64,000 bases of DNA, from NCBI GenBank assembly GCA_015501585.1, contig JADNRY010000001.1:62001-126000 (forward strand), written 5' to 3'. Origin of the DNA: Rhodocollybia butyracea (taxonomy: Eukaryota > Basidiomycota > Agaricomycetes > Agaricales > Omphalotaceae). The notes under the pieces were generated by a model. It was not told the DNA's origin, did not search any database, and worked only from the letters and a program-made list of their open reading frames with translations. The position numbers and the translations under genes were made by a program. This document shows positions 44,501-56,008 of the stretch, one piece after another (position 1 is the first letter of the stretch; every line of letters starts with the position of its first letter).

Positions 44501-46140
44501 TGGACTGCAACACTACGCTGCACTTGGAGGTGACTCTCGGGGCGCTCAACAAGTCAATTTGAGCGCAGGAGACCGTCCTTCGGATGTTTACACATATGTT
44601 GGGAACATGGCGGAGGAAACCATCAAACGCGATATGGAGAAAGGGGAGAAATATGCGCTTATGCTTCATGGCAAAATTACCAGAAAGATTGTCAAACAGA
44701 CGGTAAGTCAGGTAAAAATATTCATGGTCTGTATTCATCAGTGTTTAGGTCATGACCACTGTGTATGGTGTTACCTTCATCGGAGCCCGAGAGCAGATCG
44801 AAAGGCAACTCAAGACTACAAAACAATTTCCTGAAGAGGAGGTTTGGGGTGCTTCTGCCTATCTTGCTAAAGTGGTGCGTCAGAATGAAGTGTTTGTTGC
44901 TCTTTGCTTGAATATATCCCTGCAGGTTCTCAATTGTATCGGAGATCTTTTCACTGGTGCAAAAGCCATCCAGCACTGGCTCACTCTTTGCGCCCGTCTG
45001 ATCGCTAAAGCTATTCCTGAAGACCGTATACCAGAAGCTCTTGCTGAGTATCGAGGACGAAAGAGCAAGAGGAAAAAGACGCAGAAGAGAGAACTTCCTG
45101 CCGAATTTCTGCGTAAAGAACAAATGACCTCCGTTGTCTGGACGACACCTCTGGGTCTTCCCATTGTTCAGCCTTATAGGAAACCGAAACGTAAACAGAT
45201 CGTTACCTCTATGCAAACAGTATTCATTTCCGATCCCAACTCTCCGTCTGAAGGTGAATCTTGTATTCGTTTTCAGTATCTTGAATCTTTCTGATATCGT
45301 TACGTTTCGCAGTAAACACAATGAAGCAGGCCACCGCTTTTCCACCCAACTTTATTCACAGTCTTGATGCTACCCACATGATGCTCACTGCTCTCCAGTG
45401 CCGAGTACGTACCGTCGTTTTATGATCATCCTCTAGCTCATCACTTCCAGACTGACGGAATAACATTTGCCGCTGTGCATGATTCTTACTGGACTCACGC
45501 TTGCCAAATCGACGAGATGTCTGGTATCATCCGTGACACTTTTATTGCCCTGCACTCGTCGGATGTCCTTCGGAAATTAGATGACGAGGTACATCCAGTC
45601 TTTCCCAAAATGAAACGATCATTGATTATTTCGTAGTTCCGAGCACGGTATGCCAACTACAAGGTCCCTTTGACTACCCTCCACAGTGGCATTCTGGCCA
45701 AAGCACTGAAACAGGCTGGAACTCGCATTACTGCCACACCTGAACAAGCCAAAGCACTCATTCAGTCGTTGGGCACCATCGTGGATATATCAGATACAGG
45801 AGACTCTAGTATCCAAGAGGATACCGAGTCTGCTGATTTGAAAGCTTTGCTAGTAGATCTGGCTGCAGAGCGTGAAGCAGCTATGTCAACTGCGGCAGCA
45901 GCGTCCAGCGCTGGTGAATCAAAGGAGACAGACGATGAAGAGGAGGCCGAGGAATTTGAAGATGATGATTGGGAATCTCCTCGTGCCAAAGCAGCCCGAT
46001 TAAAGAAAGCGAACGAAGATCTTCGGTCTATCGAAAATTTGGGCAAATTCGTCAAGCTCGTTGATTTGTTGCCCCCCTTACCCAAGAAGGGCGACTTTAA
46101 AGTCGAGGCTATCAAGGCTTCGCAATACTTCTTCTCATAG
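41558..46140 (+). CDS. RPO41: Mitochondrial DNA-directed RNA polymerase RPO41
   Basis: Single-subunit, T7-like polymerase that transcribes mitochondrial DNA. The start at 41558 gives an arginine-rich presequence ([18 protein letters not shown]). The N-terminal part has helical repeat-like blocks such as [19 protein letters not shown]. The catalytic half shows [19 protein letters not shown], motif [19 protein letters not shown] (catalytic Asp at 44,487-44,489), motif [19 protein letters not shown] over an intron, and motif [10 protein letters not shown] (45,475-45,501). The C-terminus ends in [19 protein letters not shown] and YFFS, the classic end of the fold. Before that lies a long acidic insert ([16 protein letters not shown]), unusual in length. 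About twelve introns; roughly 1,300 residues. Confidence 0.95.
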
Positions 46141-46353
46141 TGGATGGTACATCCTTTGCTAACGCTCGCTTTGCCACGGTCAATCTTACACTCACATTAC
46201 TACATATCTTATCATAGTGCTCTAGTTCATCTTACCACTGTATTAGCAGTTGCAAAATTATAAAGAATAGACTTGAAGCGAGTTCGCCTGTAGCTTTATT
46301 CCAGCAAAGATAATATCTATACTTCTCTCTACGTAGAAGTTACTACGTCCCCT

Positions 46354-46897
46354 TTAGTGGTGGTGTGCCTCAGGCTTGGGAAGGTCTTGTTCAAGGAAGC
46401 TGAGATACGCATCGGCCCCGCTGACGGTTTCCTCTGTCGACGAAGACTTGGCGACTGGTTCTGCCGCTGAAGAAGGCTCGGAGGAATCGTATGCAGCCAA
46501 TTCAGACGCGATGTCGGAAGGAATGGAAGGGACTTTTGGGGCCTGAGGAGTGGAATAGGTTTTAACGACTCCGACGTGAGCATCCTGGGCCTAGAAATTC
46601 ATTAATTGTATTCTGAGAGCAAAAACACAGATAACGCACAACAGGCGGAGCCTTGTACCCTTTTATCTCCTTCAGATAGAGGTCTTGAACCAAATCTGCG
46701 GGTGCATTCGGAATGAAAAAGAAGTATTGTTTGAAGAGGTTGAGCATTAATACCTTTTCGCACTGCGACGGAGGAAGAAAAGAGGCGAGAGAGTGAGGCA
46801 TTTTGGACCTTGGCAAATAAAAAATCAATATCAAATCTAGAAGGAAAATAAAAGAAATAACTACAACGCTGGACGACCGTCTAAGTATGGCAGACAT
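46354..46897 (-). CDS. ATP14: F1Fo-ATP synthase subunit h (ATP14)
   Basis: Peripheral-stalk (stator) subunit of the mitochondrial ATP synthase, needed for assembly in fungi. Four exons read from 46897: MSAILRRSSSV joined to VQNASLSRLFSSSVAVRK, a clear matrix-targeting presequence, then DLVQDLYLKEIKGYKAPPV, the family signature, joined to AQDAHVGVVKTYSTPQAP. The tail has DIASELAAYDSS and ends EAHHH. About 126 residues, as expected. All three introns have GT-AG ends. It is divergently paired with the ATPase inhibitor gene; the starts lie 86 bp apart. Confidence 0.9.
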
Positions 46898-46982
46898 GGT
46901 GGTATAACAGGACAAAGCTTACGTTAGACTTCGGCATTTGTCGGGTAAGGCGCTAGTCTCAAACATACTACTAGCTACTACC

Positions 46983-47427
46983 ATGTTCTCTCGAATTGCT
47001 CTTCGTCGTGCCCCCAGAGTCACCGCAATGTCTGTTCGCTACACCTCCAGCCTCAAGGATGGCTCAGTTGCTCAGTCAAAGGGATTCAAGTATGTGCTTG
47101 TTTGTGATTACAATGGTCTTACTCTTACTGGTCTAACAGAGAACGGGAGAGCGCTGTTGAGAGTATGCAGATAACTAGCTTTAAAGCTTTTTTTTAAAGA
47201 ATCTTTTAGGTGAATACGTTCACAAGCAGGAGCAGGCTTACCTCAAGAAACTCAAGGCTGATGTAAGTACGCCTTTCCTCATCGACATCCACTAAACTTA
47301 TCTTTCTTACAGATTGAGCTGAAGAAGGTCGAGCTCGTGCGTACTCTTGAATCCATAGATGTAACAATACTCAGCTTTCCCGCAGGAGAAGTTGGAGAAG
47401 GAACATTCGGACGCTGAGAAAAAGTAG
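46983..47427 (+). CDS. INH1: Mitochondrial ATPase inhibitor IF1 (INH1)
   Basis: Small regulator that binds F1 and blocks ATP hydrolysis when the membrane potential falls. Five exons give 81 residues: a presequence MFSRIALRRAPRVTAMSVRY, then the inhibitory segment FKERESAVESEYVHKQEQAY, and a coiled-coil tail KLKADIELKKVELEKLEKEH. All introns are short, and the second (after GTTGAGA) needs the TTTTAG acceptor at about 47,210. It lies head-to-head with ATP14, so the enzyme subunit and its inhibitor may share a promoter. Confidence 0.9.
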
Positions 47428-50015
47428 AGACGAAAGCAGTTGCTTAGTACGGACTACCCACATTTACCATCGACTTCGGTGAATAGGCCAAAATTTTCTC
47501 ACATTATGCAGGCATTATCAGCAATGGCGTTTTTCCAATCCCTACACCGAAATCGTACACTCGCAATGTAATAGTCTTGTCTATCGTGACATCATAGGCC
47601 GCGCGAATATCTTGCATATGCTACATGTACAAACGTGTGATAAGCATGTCTTCGCTGTCCAGTAGCGCCTCCGGCAATGCATCAGGATCAATGCAGATAT
47701 GCACCACGACTCAGCAAACTTTGTCTGGTGTCGGGCGAATCTGTCACCACCTAGACTCGCGCGACCTGGGCTTGCTATTAGGTCGAGTCACCAGGTCGTG
47801 CAACACAGAAAAGTTATTCATTGTCCCACAGATCATCTTGATTAAACACTCTTTATGGGCGCAAACTTTGTAAGTGTGTATCTGAATCGAATGATTGCAA
47901 ACCATGAGAAAGCGCCAGTAGTTCAGCACCAGCACATCACCGTGAACCAAAGACATACGGACTCATACGGACTGGACTGATAGATATCAGATTCTGAGCG
48001 TCCGCACGAACTAGACTTGAACCAGTACCTGCTGCGTAGTCGTGAGCTGATAACATCTTTGACATCTGACAAGTGCAGAGTGCTGGCTCGAGTCTACACC
48101 TGAACGGAAGTGGAGCAATAGACATATCAGTATCTGGAAGCTGAGTGGGAACTAGGCACCCTGATAAGCTTGTTGCGCTTTAATCGTGTATCAGAATCAG
48201 CACAGGAAAGAAGGAAAGAAGGAAACCCGCCAAGGAGAGCCGCCAATCCCTGTCAAAGGAACGCCCGCTGTCCTACGCCCCCCAATATAGTACGAGGTTC
48301 TCCGTAAGCTGACTACTATTTTTGACATAGATAAAGTCATCAATTACAGAGGATTGTACTGGTACGAATAAGGAGGCGGAAATCCATATATCGAATATTT
48401 CGCATACATAACGTTTTAGCGTGTCCTGTCAATGTAGAAAGATTCTGACGATTCGAATTCTGTTTAGGAGTCAGATCTGGCAGCGATAAGCCAATTTCGA
48501 TGAAGCTGGGTCTGGCTAGGTTCGTTTCGAACACATGGACCTTTTCATACGCCGTCGACGTCACCTTAGCCGACTCGGAGTTTGTTCCCCCGGTTGCACA
48601 TCAGGCTAGTTCCGACTTACGCTCAAGAGGCAGTCCTTACTGGTTGATGGACATCGACTATGCAATATCCAACATACCTGGTCCTCAGGATGGCCCCGCT
48701 CTTGCCAATCTCACTTCCTCTTTCATCAGATCTATCAACAACATCAGGTCCACCACCTTACACAACTAGACAACGACCTGGAGAAGATACACAAGCTCCG
48801 TCTCTTGAGAGGTCATCGATCATCTTGAACCACAGCAAAACGCATCGGCCAGCGAATTTCCTCTCATTGGGCCTGCTCGTAGGCGGTAGCGCATCTTTTG
48901 AAACACAATGCTCAGGAACTACACGCCTTACAACCATTCGAACTCGCTTTCGCACACTGGCGATGGCCTCTATCCCAGATCTTCATCCACAAACTCTACT
49001 TAGTGACGATGACGCTTTTCGCTAGCTCAAGCAAGCCATCTGGTCCGGGGTTATTTTACCCCCAGATATTTTATTCACGACGCCATTTAAGTCTGGTCAC
49101 TATCACTAATCGGTCAACATGTCACTTGCGGTTCGGACGATGAGGTTAGGGACTCGGACACTGACCCTGAAATTTGGGTTGTGTGGTAGTGGCTTGAGAG
49201 GGCTGCGCTGTTGGATTTCAATCACTTCAATATTTGCACGTTGCTTCTAGTTTCTAGTTCTTGGGTTCATATGAAACCCTAGGATGCTGCTGCACCGGTT
49301 TCACCACCAGTTGCATGGGTTCACTTGTGCAAATGGGGATAGCACGAGCGGTCGCCCAGAATTCTCCTGAGCCATTAAGGCCACAGCGCGGTTACAACTG
49401 GATGGGGGCTCCTTTTTTTGTCAGGGTAGAATGTGCTCCACTCAATAGCAGTAGATACACGTAACAGCTAGGCTGTTCCAGGGTGTTCCTCATGTACTTG
49501 ACCTGCTATCATCCTTGCGTCGCCCTCGCAGCCTACCTTCTTTTTTAAAGTCGAGCTCGCAGCCTGTGGTCCTGTGCTGGGACCACTTTCGGCGAGCGGA
49601 CGCCGACTGGGCCGTGTATCATTTCCATTTCATATCATGTCACCCATTTTCAAATTCACTGTAATACTCTGTGACTCTGGAACCAGCTCGTCAATCTTAG
49701 AACTGCACGGGCTGCAAGCTTGCGAAAGTGTAAGCCGGGGTGGAGGAGAGACAAGGCTGCAGCAGCTGCAGCCTGGGTCGATGGATTTTACTGATTTTTT
49801 ATCAGCAAACTTGTAGCCATTCATTTCCACGCTGGCCATTAAAATTTTTCCTTCTGTTGGCCAGTAGCGCAACACCACTTGGAGCTAATTTCTTTCGAGA
49901 GTTTATGAATTGTTTGCGCCTACTACAACGCCTATCGTATTTCTACATCTAAGGAGGATTTATACAATAGCCACGCTATAAAAAACCTGCACGGGTTGTT
50001 CTCCGTCGACCTACC
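47428..50015. other. Large gene-poor spacer, possible decayed coding remnants
   Basis: About 2.6 kb without an intact gene. One open stretch at 48,500-48,769 (containing DVTLADSEFVPPVAHQASS and YAISNIPGPQDGPALANL) looks protein-like, with faint similarity in style to the C-terminal part of secreted fungal esterases, but nothing continues it. It may be a degraded gene fragment. The rest is unremarkable. Confidence 0.4.
48500..48769 (+). pseudogene. Possible gene fragment, family uncertain
   Basis: A 90-codon frame with protein-like composition (LADSEFVPPVAHQAS, then LMDIDYAISNIPGPQDG). It is followed by stops, and frames after it do not continue a recognisable protein. There is no start or end consistent with a real gene, so if coding it is a remnant. 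The resemblance to carboxylesterase C-termini is weak and only an impression. Confidence 0.3.
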
Positions 50016-51994
50016 TCAGTCAACGATAATCTCCTCCTGCGCAACAGCATCAACTGGCTTGCTCTTACCCTTGACCTTCTCGTCGAGTTCGATAGCAGAC
50101 TCTCCATACCAGTTCTTGTAGAAAAGAACGTCGCCTTCATCCTCGATAAATGCACATTGCGTGAAGGATCGCCACAATGCGGCAAGAACGGGCTAAACCA
50201 AGCAGACTCAGGCTCCAGATTGAAAAGACAGAATAAACGACACTCACAGTGGAGTCGTAGCTGTAATACTCTCCAAGTACAGGCTTAATAGCTTTGGTCA
50301 CCTCGGGGAGATTATCTGTTAGTACGAGTGAAAGGTCAAAATATCGCAAATAAACAGACAAAAGTAAAACGTACAGAATGGAATTGTAGAGAAGAAATGG
50401 TGAGCTAAGTGATCAGTGGCAATCTGTAGACCTTGATAAATTACAAAATCATGGTTGCAGTTCGGTTCCACGAACGTTGTGCAGGAAGACCCGTCCAACC
50501 CAGCCAAACAATGGCCTGTCAATCGTCGCTAGAGCACCTCGGACGAAGGTCCACTCATCCTAGGAAGGAAATAATCAGCGCTATGTAACGCCTGCAGTGT
50601 AAGCTAGCTACCTTGCGGTAGTATGGGATTGTTGGGTCGCTGTGCTGGAGGTATGTGAACATGACCATCCTACGCATGTAGTGTAAGGAAACTTCCAAAT
50701 GTTATGCGATCCTACATACCAGTTGTGTTGGAACTATCGAACAGATTTCTCAGTGTCAGTGCGTATAATTTTTAAGACAGTGCTCACAAGCCAAGGTATG
50801 AAATAATACTTCATAACGTTTCCCCATCCGTTGCTCTTGATGTACAACCCAATCAAAGTAAACGTGAAGATGAGGGCAACATTAGATAGGATGATAGCCG
50901 GACCTTCACAAGAATGTTAGCCTAAAGCTGATTCGTGATACTACTAAACAACTTACGTTCCTGAGGCTTGAAAAGCTGGGAGGTAGGTCTGTAGTGCTAG
51001 GAGAAAGTTACGTCTCAACAATTCAGTCATCCTTCAACGAATGAAGCGCTCACGCTAGTCCAAGCGGGATATTTCCTGTTTCCTTTACGGTTGTGTCTGG
51101 TACATAATGCGTTCAAACCAAGATCAAAATCAGTCACATCAGAACCTACAATAGGTAAAGCTGGAATCCACTGAAAGCAAAGCTTCAACTGCGAGTATTT
51201 CAAGCAAGAAAGTTCGAGGACTTACAAGAACTGCCTCACAAAAAGCTTGAACAATGTGAATGCAGGAGTCTCTTCCAATATTTCCGTGTAGTCCATCTTC
51301 ACTGCCACTTTCCCGTCCGGAAGCTTAAAGTCCCTGCGGGTAAATGGCATGTACGTCTCGTCCCGCTCGACGCTTTGCGTGGATTTCTACCAACAACGAC
51401 ATCGGAATAGGCTCAGGATGAAAAGAAGGAACTTACATGGTGGGCTCGATGGGTGAACCTCCAGGCATGGTAAGGAGTCAAAACCGAGGAATGAAGTGCC
51501 AATCCAAGTATGTCATTAACGATACCATAGTCGGACAGAGCGCCATGGCCCGCCTGCGATAACAATGAGGGGTCGTTAGTATCCTCATAACTCCAACCAG
51601 CTAACGAAACGCACATCGTGACCTAGAGACCGAATTAGGTAATGGACACATATATCTTGCAAGTTCACTCACCTATGCACCAAATTCCCGCAAACGCGAA
51701 ACCCTGGAATCCCCAATACGCTGTCCAGCAGACTGTCTTCAGTACTTGTCTTGCAAGTGGTGTTCCTCCAATCGTTGATACGACCAAGTCAATGTTTTGC
51801 GCAAAGACGTAAAGAGCGTATGTGATCAACAAATGTCGAGCGATGTAATACAGACTTGTTGTCGTGCTCTTTTTGAAGAGGTGCTTGGGGACAGCTTCCC
51901 AGACCTGCTTGATAGTAATATCCGGGGGAACGAAAGGTTTCCCCGCACGAGCTTCATATTCGACGCCGTCTGAAAAAACCTGGTACCAGAACAT
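50016..51994 (-). CDS. FAD2-like membrane fatty acid desaturase, paralog A
   Basis: A di-iron membrane desaturase that would act on acyl chains in the endoplasmic reticulum. The start at 51994 gives MFWYQVFSDGVEYEARAGKP. The first histidine box is GHDAGHGALSDYG, interrupted by an intron after HD; the second is WRFTHRAHH joined to KSTQSVERDE; the third is DHLAHHFFSTIPF, recovered by splicing LHN to IATDH. Hydrophobic stretches include YAHLLITYALYVFAQN-like sequence, PAIILSNVALIFTFTLIGLY and YYFIPWLFQHNWMVMFTYLQ. All three boxes are present, so it is probably active. Boxes 1 and 2 differ from canonical HECGH and HSKHH forms. About nine introns. C-terminus EEIIVD. Confidence 0.88.
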
Positions 51995-53738
51995 GGTGGG
52001 TGTAGCTAAGAGACGATACAGTACTTTCCGGTCTTTATTTCATTGCATAAGCCTGATCTTGTGTTGGGCGGGGTAGGGTAAAAATTCTAGAGGAGATCTG
52101 GATTGAGTATTGACTACTTGTTACGCCGAAAGCAACCCACGCCTGGCAATCCAGAAGGCAGTTCAAGTCGTAGCTCAGCGAAATGTCGTTACCCGAGTCC
52201 AGAAACAAGAAACAAGCCAAACCGGACCGCATGGATTTGAGTGTTTGATCACTTGCTGAATTAGGAACAAATGTTGAGAACAATTAAACCGGCCCTGAAT
52301 TGTGAGTATAGCCAAGGCCCCAGGACGCGAAACTATGGCCCCACTAGTCAAAAAATGCGGAGCCTTACTAGTCCGCGAGCTTGGAAGACTCAGCACGACA
52401 TATGGAGGATTTCCCGCCCCGTTGCCATATACTCAGTTGGGACTCAGGTAAACTCGCTTTTCCTATATCCACCGTCGTTGTGACCTACTCAAGCATCGCA
52501 AATCTGTCATGATACAAGGGCCCGTCTCCTGAATAGATTGATTTTTGTCCGCTATAGATAATCCTCAATAGGCAGTATTAAGTGTTACACCTGCGCATTC
52601 GTGCGAGAATCGGTGCAGCTGATTGTTATGGCTTTTTCTTCTTTATAACACTGGCACTGCGCATGTAGTCAAAGCATGGACAAATAACTCTAGGTACAGC
52701 TAGTTACCCGGATGATGGATCGTCCATCTTACAGGAGCCCGATGGCACATTTTTTATTATCATGGGGTAACATCTTCTGTCACCGTACAGTAGTTTGTGT
52801 AGAACAAGGCATATCCTTCATGCGCCATGTGCGCCATGTGTAGATAAACCTCGGTCACGGCGATTGATAGTGGCAATAGATTATAGGTTGAACATTCTAA
52901 TTATGACTTAATAGTGGGGTCAATGAGCGTAGATGCGCGCATGAAAACCAAATAAACCGAGACTCTGAGTGGTGGGAAGCTAATACTCTTCTGGCTTATC
53001 CCAGCTGACAGTTTCGTACTAGGATTGTGATCCCTGATGCTTTTTACAAGGACATGCCCCTCAGTACTTGTTAGTGGCGCTTATCAGCGTGCACTCACTC
53101 ACCATGGAACATGGGGAATGTCAAAGACTCTTGGAGTGACAAAATTCCGGAGTAGGTGTAGCGACCCCCGACTTCCGCCCCTTGACGAGCAGCCACTTGT
53201 GCTCTTGGTCCCCGTCAAGGTTGACATGTCCAGCGTAATATTTGGCAACTTGAGTTACATATACGAGTATATACGCCGACCACAACGTATCGGTAGATGC
53301 AACAGCTTGGCAGGTACAGTGTATATCTTTCGACCAACGTATCGGTATATGCAGCAGCTCACATAAATATAACACTGGATCTAGAATTTGAAGTAATAAG
53401 GATCTAAAACTCAACCTACACCCATCTTGGAGAGGTCAAGGGTTAAGTTTGGGTTAAGTAAGATGTAGATTTCGGGGATCGAAACTGGCGTCAAAAGTCT
53501 AACTTTAAAAAAGTGTCTGGTGGCCGTTGGTAGTGGCGTATTTCGTATCTCTAAACGTACATTCCCTCGTGCTGTTGGCAAATCTCCAAACTGTACTGCA
53601 CGCCGTATTTTCAGAAACCATTGGCAGAAGCGAAATAATCAAGCATATCAATGAAATTCAAATCTATTACAACGTCTGGTCGTAGAAAGAATCCATATTT
53701 CTCTCGCGTTCTCTATGACGACGCTTGCCTACAAAGAC
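51995..53738. other. Spacer between desaturases A and B
   Basis: About 1.7 kb without a recognised gene. It contains a 52-54 bp imperfect tandem duplication at 53,268-53,359. Small open frames look non-coding. Promoter elements for A must lie at its left end but no TATA box is clear. Confidence 0.4.
53268..53359. repeat. Imperfect tandem duplication of about 53 bp
   Basis: Two adjacent copies share GTATAT, then CGACCA and ACGTATCGGTA-ATGCA-CAGCT in the same order (copy 1 ending at about 53,307, copy 2 at about 53,359). It lies about 380 bp past the 3' end of desaturase B. Confidence 0.65.
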
Positions 53739-55322
53739 TTAATCTACTTTCTTTGCGAGGACAGTAGGGCGGTCAAAAGCGTCGGGGGCGAGCTCTCGGG
53801 CTGCTTTTCCATCCTTGTTCTTGTAGAAGACGATATCGCCCTCATCTTCAACGAAGCAGCATTGGGTGAAAGTTCGATAGAGAGCCCGGAAAGTGTTCTA
53901 ACGGAGAGGGATAAGTAAAATACATAACGCAACAAGAAAAACTTACCGTCGAATCGCGGTTGTACTCTTCGCCCAGCAATTTCTTGAGCTCTTCAGTAAC
54001 GTAGGGTTGGTTGTACCAAGCGATGTTAGAGAAGAGATGGTGAGCAATCTGTATAATGCGTGAGATCAGCCATCGGGACACAAAATATGAAAAGAAAGTG
54101 CCTACATGGTCGTGGCTAACGTTGTGGAAGTAAACACGTCCGGCCCAGCCAAGGAGAGGCCTGTCAACCGTCGAAAGAGCGCCCCGAAGGTAAGACCACT
54201 GGCGGTTTCGGTACATGGGAATTGTCGGGTCAGAGTGATGGAGATAGGTAAGCATGACGATCCAGTGGTTCAGGAGCTAAGGGTAGTATGTCAAAACTGG
54301 GGCACAAGCGTTAACCGTAAAAGACTCACAATGTAAGGAATGAAGTAGAACTTGACGAACGCAGAAACACCGACGGTCTGCGTCCACCGGTAGAGAATGC
54401 AACACATAACAGTCAGCCCAATGTTGGAGGCAATGATCCCGTTACGCTCATGAGGTTTGAACAACGAAGAAGACGGATTGAAGTGCTACTCATAGAATTA
54501 ATTTCAGGTGATAACTGGGAAATTGTTCCTACTCACGTTGGTGCCTTTAGGGTGTCTCGGGGATCCCATGGTGTCCAAGCACAAGTAGATTTGCCATCCG
54601 AGAAGCTGCATAAGAAGCATACGGGCAACTGTGTAAATGGGAGTCTCTTCGAAGAGCTCATGGTAGTCGGTAGTGTGGGCAGAGGATTCTGCGGGCAGCT
54701 TGAAGTCGGATCTGGTACGAGGAACGTAGTTCTCGTCTCGTTCGATAGAGACAGTGGCCTTGTGATGCGAGTGATGAGTGGATCTCCACGCAAAGTAAGG
54801 TGCAAGAACAAACTATAAGAAAATTATCATTGACACGCTTGTGTGGAGCACAACGATCGTAAACTTACAGTGTGGAGCAGGAATCCAACCGTGTTGTTGA
54901 CCCATTTTTTGGTAGAGACATTTCCATGACCAGCCTCGTGAGCCATGCACCACCAACCAGCGAGAACAACACTCTGAGCGATCCAATAGGTAGCCCAGCC
55001 ACCCCATTTAGCGATCGTGCCAACATACGCAGGGAAACCATAAGTGTTAACCAGGCTATTAGCCAAAGGCTCGATCTGCCATCCTAGCTTGTAGACGACA
55101 ACAGCTGAGAAAACATCCCAGGCGATATGCCAGAAGGCCGTGAAGAAACTTTTCTCGAACAAGTGCTTGGGTACAACGGCGTGTACCTCAGATATGGTAA
55201 CCTGAGAGACATCCCTACTGAGTGAGGTTCAACGAGGAGAGCAGTAATCAACCCACTTTCGTAGGCTTGAAAGGTCTAGCCTTCCTGGCCAAGTATTCAG
55301 GACCGTCGGAGAATAGAAACAT
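53739..55322 (-). CDS. FAD2-like membrane fatty acid desaturase, paralog B
   Basis: Second di-iron desaturase. The start at 55322 gives MFLFSDGPEYLARKARPFKP. Histidine box 1 is AHEAGHGNVS, box 2 is THHSHHKATVS, followed by ERDENYVPRTRSDF. Box 3 is HNVSHDH joined to IAHHLFSNIAW across an intron. Hydrophobic blocks include YWIAQSVVLAGWWCM and HWIVMLTYLHHSDPTIPMY. The C-terminal ECCFVEDEGDIVFYKN-like segment (QCCFVEDEGDIVFYKN) is the family end. Length about 430 residues. TATA-like box 75 bp upstream. It is divergent from paralog C, with 686 bp between the start codons, so the pair may share control. Confidence 0.9.
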
Positions 55323-55396
55323 ATTCAAGAGCTCAAAAGTCCTCTGTACGTAGAGGCGAAAAAGTTGGAACTAAAGAGGCGGCCTGGAAACACTGG

Positions 55397-55403
55397 TTTT
55401 ATA
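55397..55403 (-). promoter_or_regulatory. TATA-like box of desaturase B
   Basis: On the minus strand TATAAAA lies about 75 bp upstream of the ATG at 55322, within GGTTATAAAACC. Position and sequence fit a core promoter. Confidence 0.5.
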
Positions 55404-55947
55404 ACCGGGAGGAGTTTTTGTCATCCAATCATTCATGGCCTTATCGAAAAGAACCAAGATGTATGTAGGTTGAATGGCAGAATGCCAAATGAGGGTGAAA
55501 CACGTGGGAACGGCGGCGTGACTTGGCTCCGAACTTGAGCTTGGTTCGTAACTAACCACTTGTCTATATGCACTTTCCTAAGTTCTCGGATGTGCGTTCT
55601 TTCGGTGATGACTGGTGATCTTCGGTTCGCTATGGTCACGGCTCCGGGTAGTTATGCATGCAAAATCACTCGGAGATACTACTGACCATAACTTTAATAC
55701 TTACAGTCCAACCTCGCCCCCGGCCAACAATCTTGTCATTTTCGAGGCGATGCCGGAAGATCTTGATTATTCCAATTTATTCTACCCTGTCTAGAAACCA
55801 GCTCATGCTTGGTTCGAAGGTAGATTCTTCTTATGTATGGTCAACCTCAGGTGTTTTTCTAATCTTCAACGCATGCCAAGATCTTTACCCGATGCTTTAC
55901 CACGAAGCCGACATTACATAGCCGCTTCAACCCACGGGGGAACTCTT

Positions 55948-55955
55948 TATAAATA
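55948..55955 (+). promoter_or_regulatory. TATA box of desaturase C
   Basis: TATAAATA lies 54-61 bp upstream of the ATG at 56009, in CTTTATAAATACGAGC. The fit to consensus is good and the spacing suits a short leader. Confidence 0.6.
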
Positions 55956-56008
55956 CGAGCACTGGATTCACATCGGCTTCAGTTCAAGCTCTACACAGTA
56001 GCCCAACG

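Larger units (their letters stand above)
55323..56008. promoter_or_regulatory. Shared divergent promoter region of desaturases B and C
   Basis: A 686 bp interval between two head-to-head desaturase genes, with a TATA-like box at each side (55,397 on minus, 55,948 on plus). No other gene is seen. This arrangement suggests coordinated control, which the sequence alone cannot prove. Confidence 0.5.

Noticed and set aside
44722..45345. 207-codon minus-strand frame opposite RPO41
   Set aside because: Overlaps the polymerase motif B region on the other strand and has no motifs.
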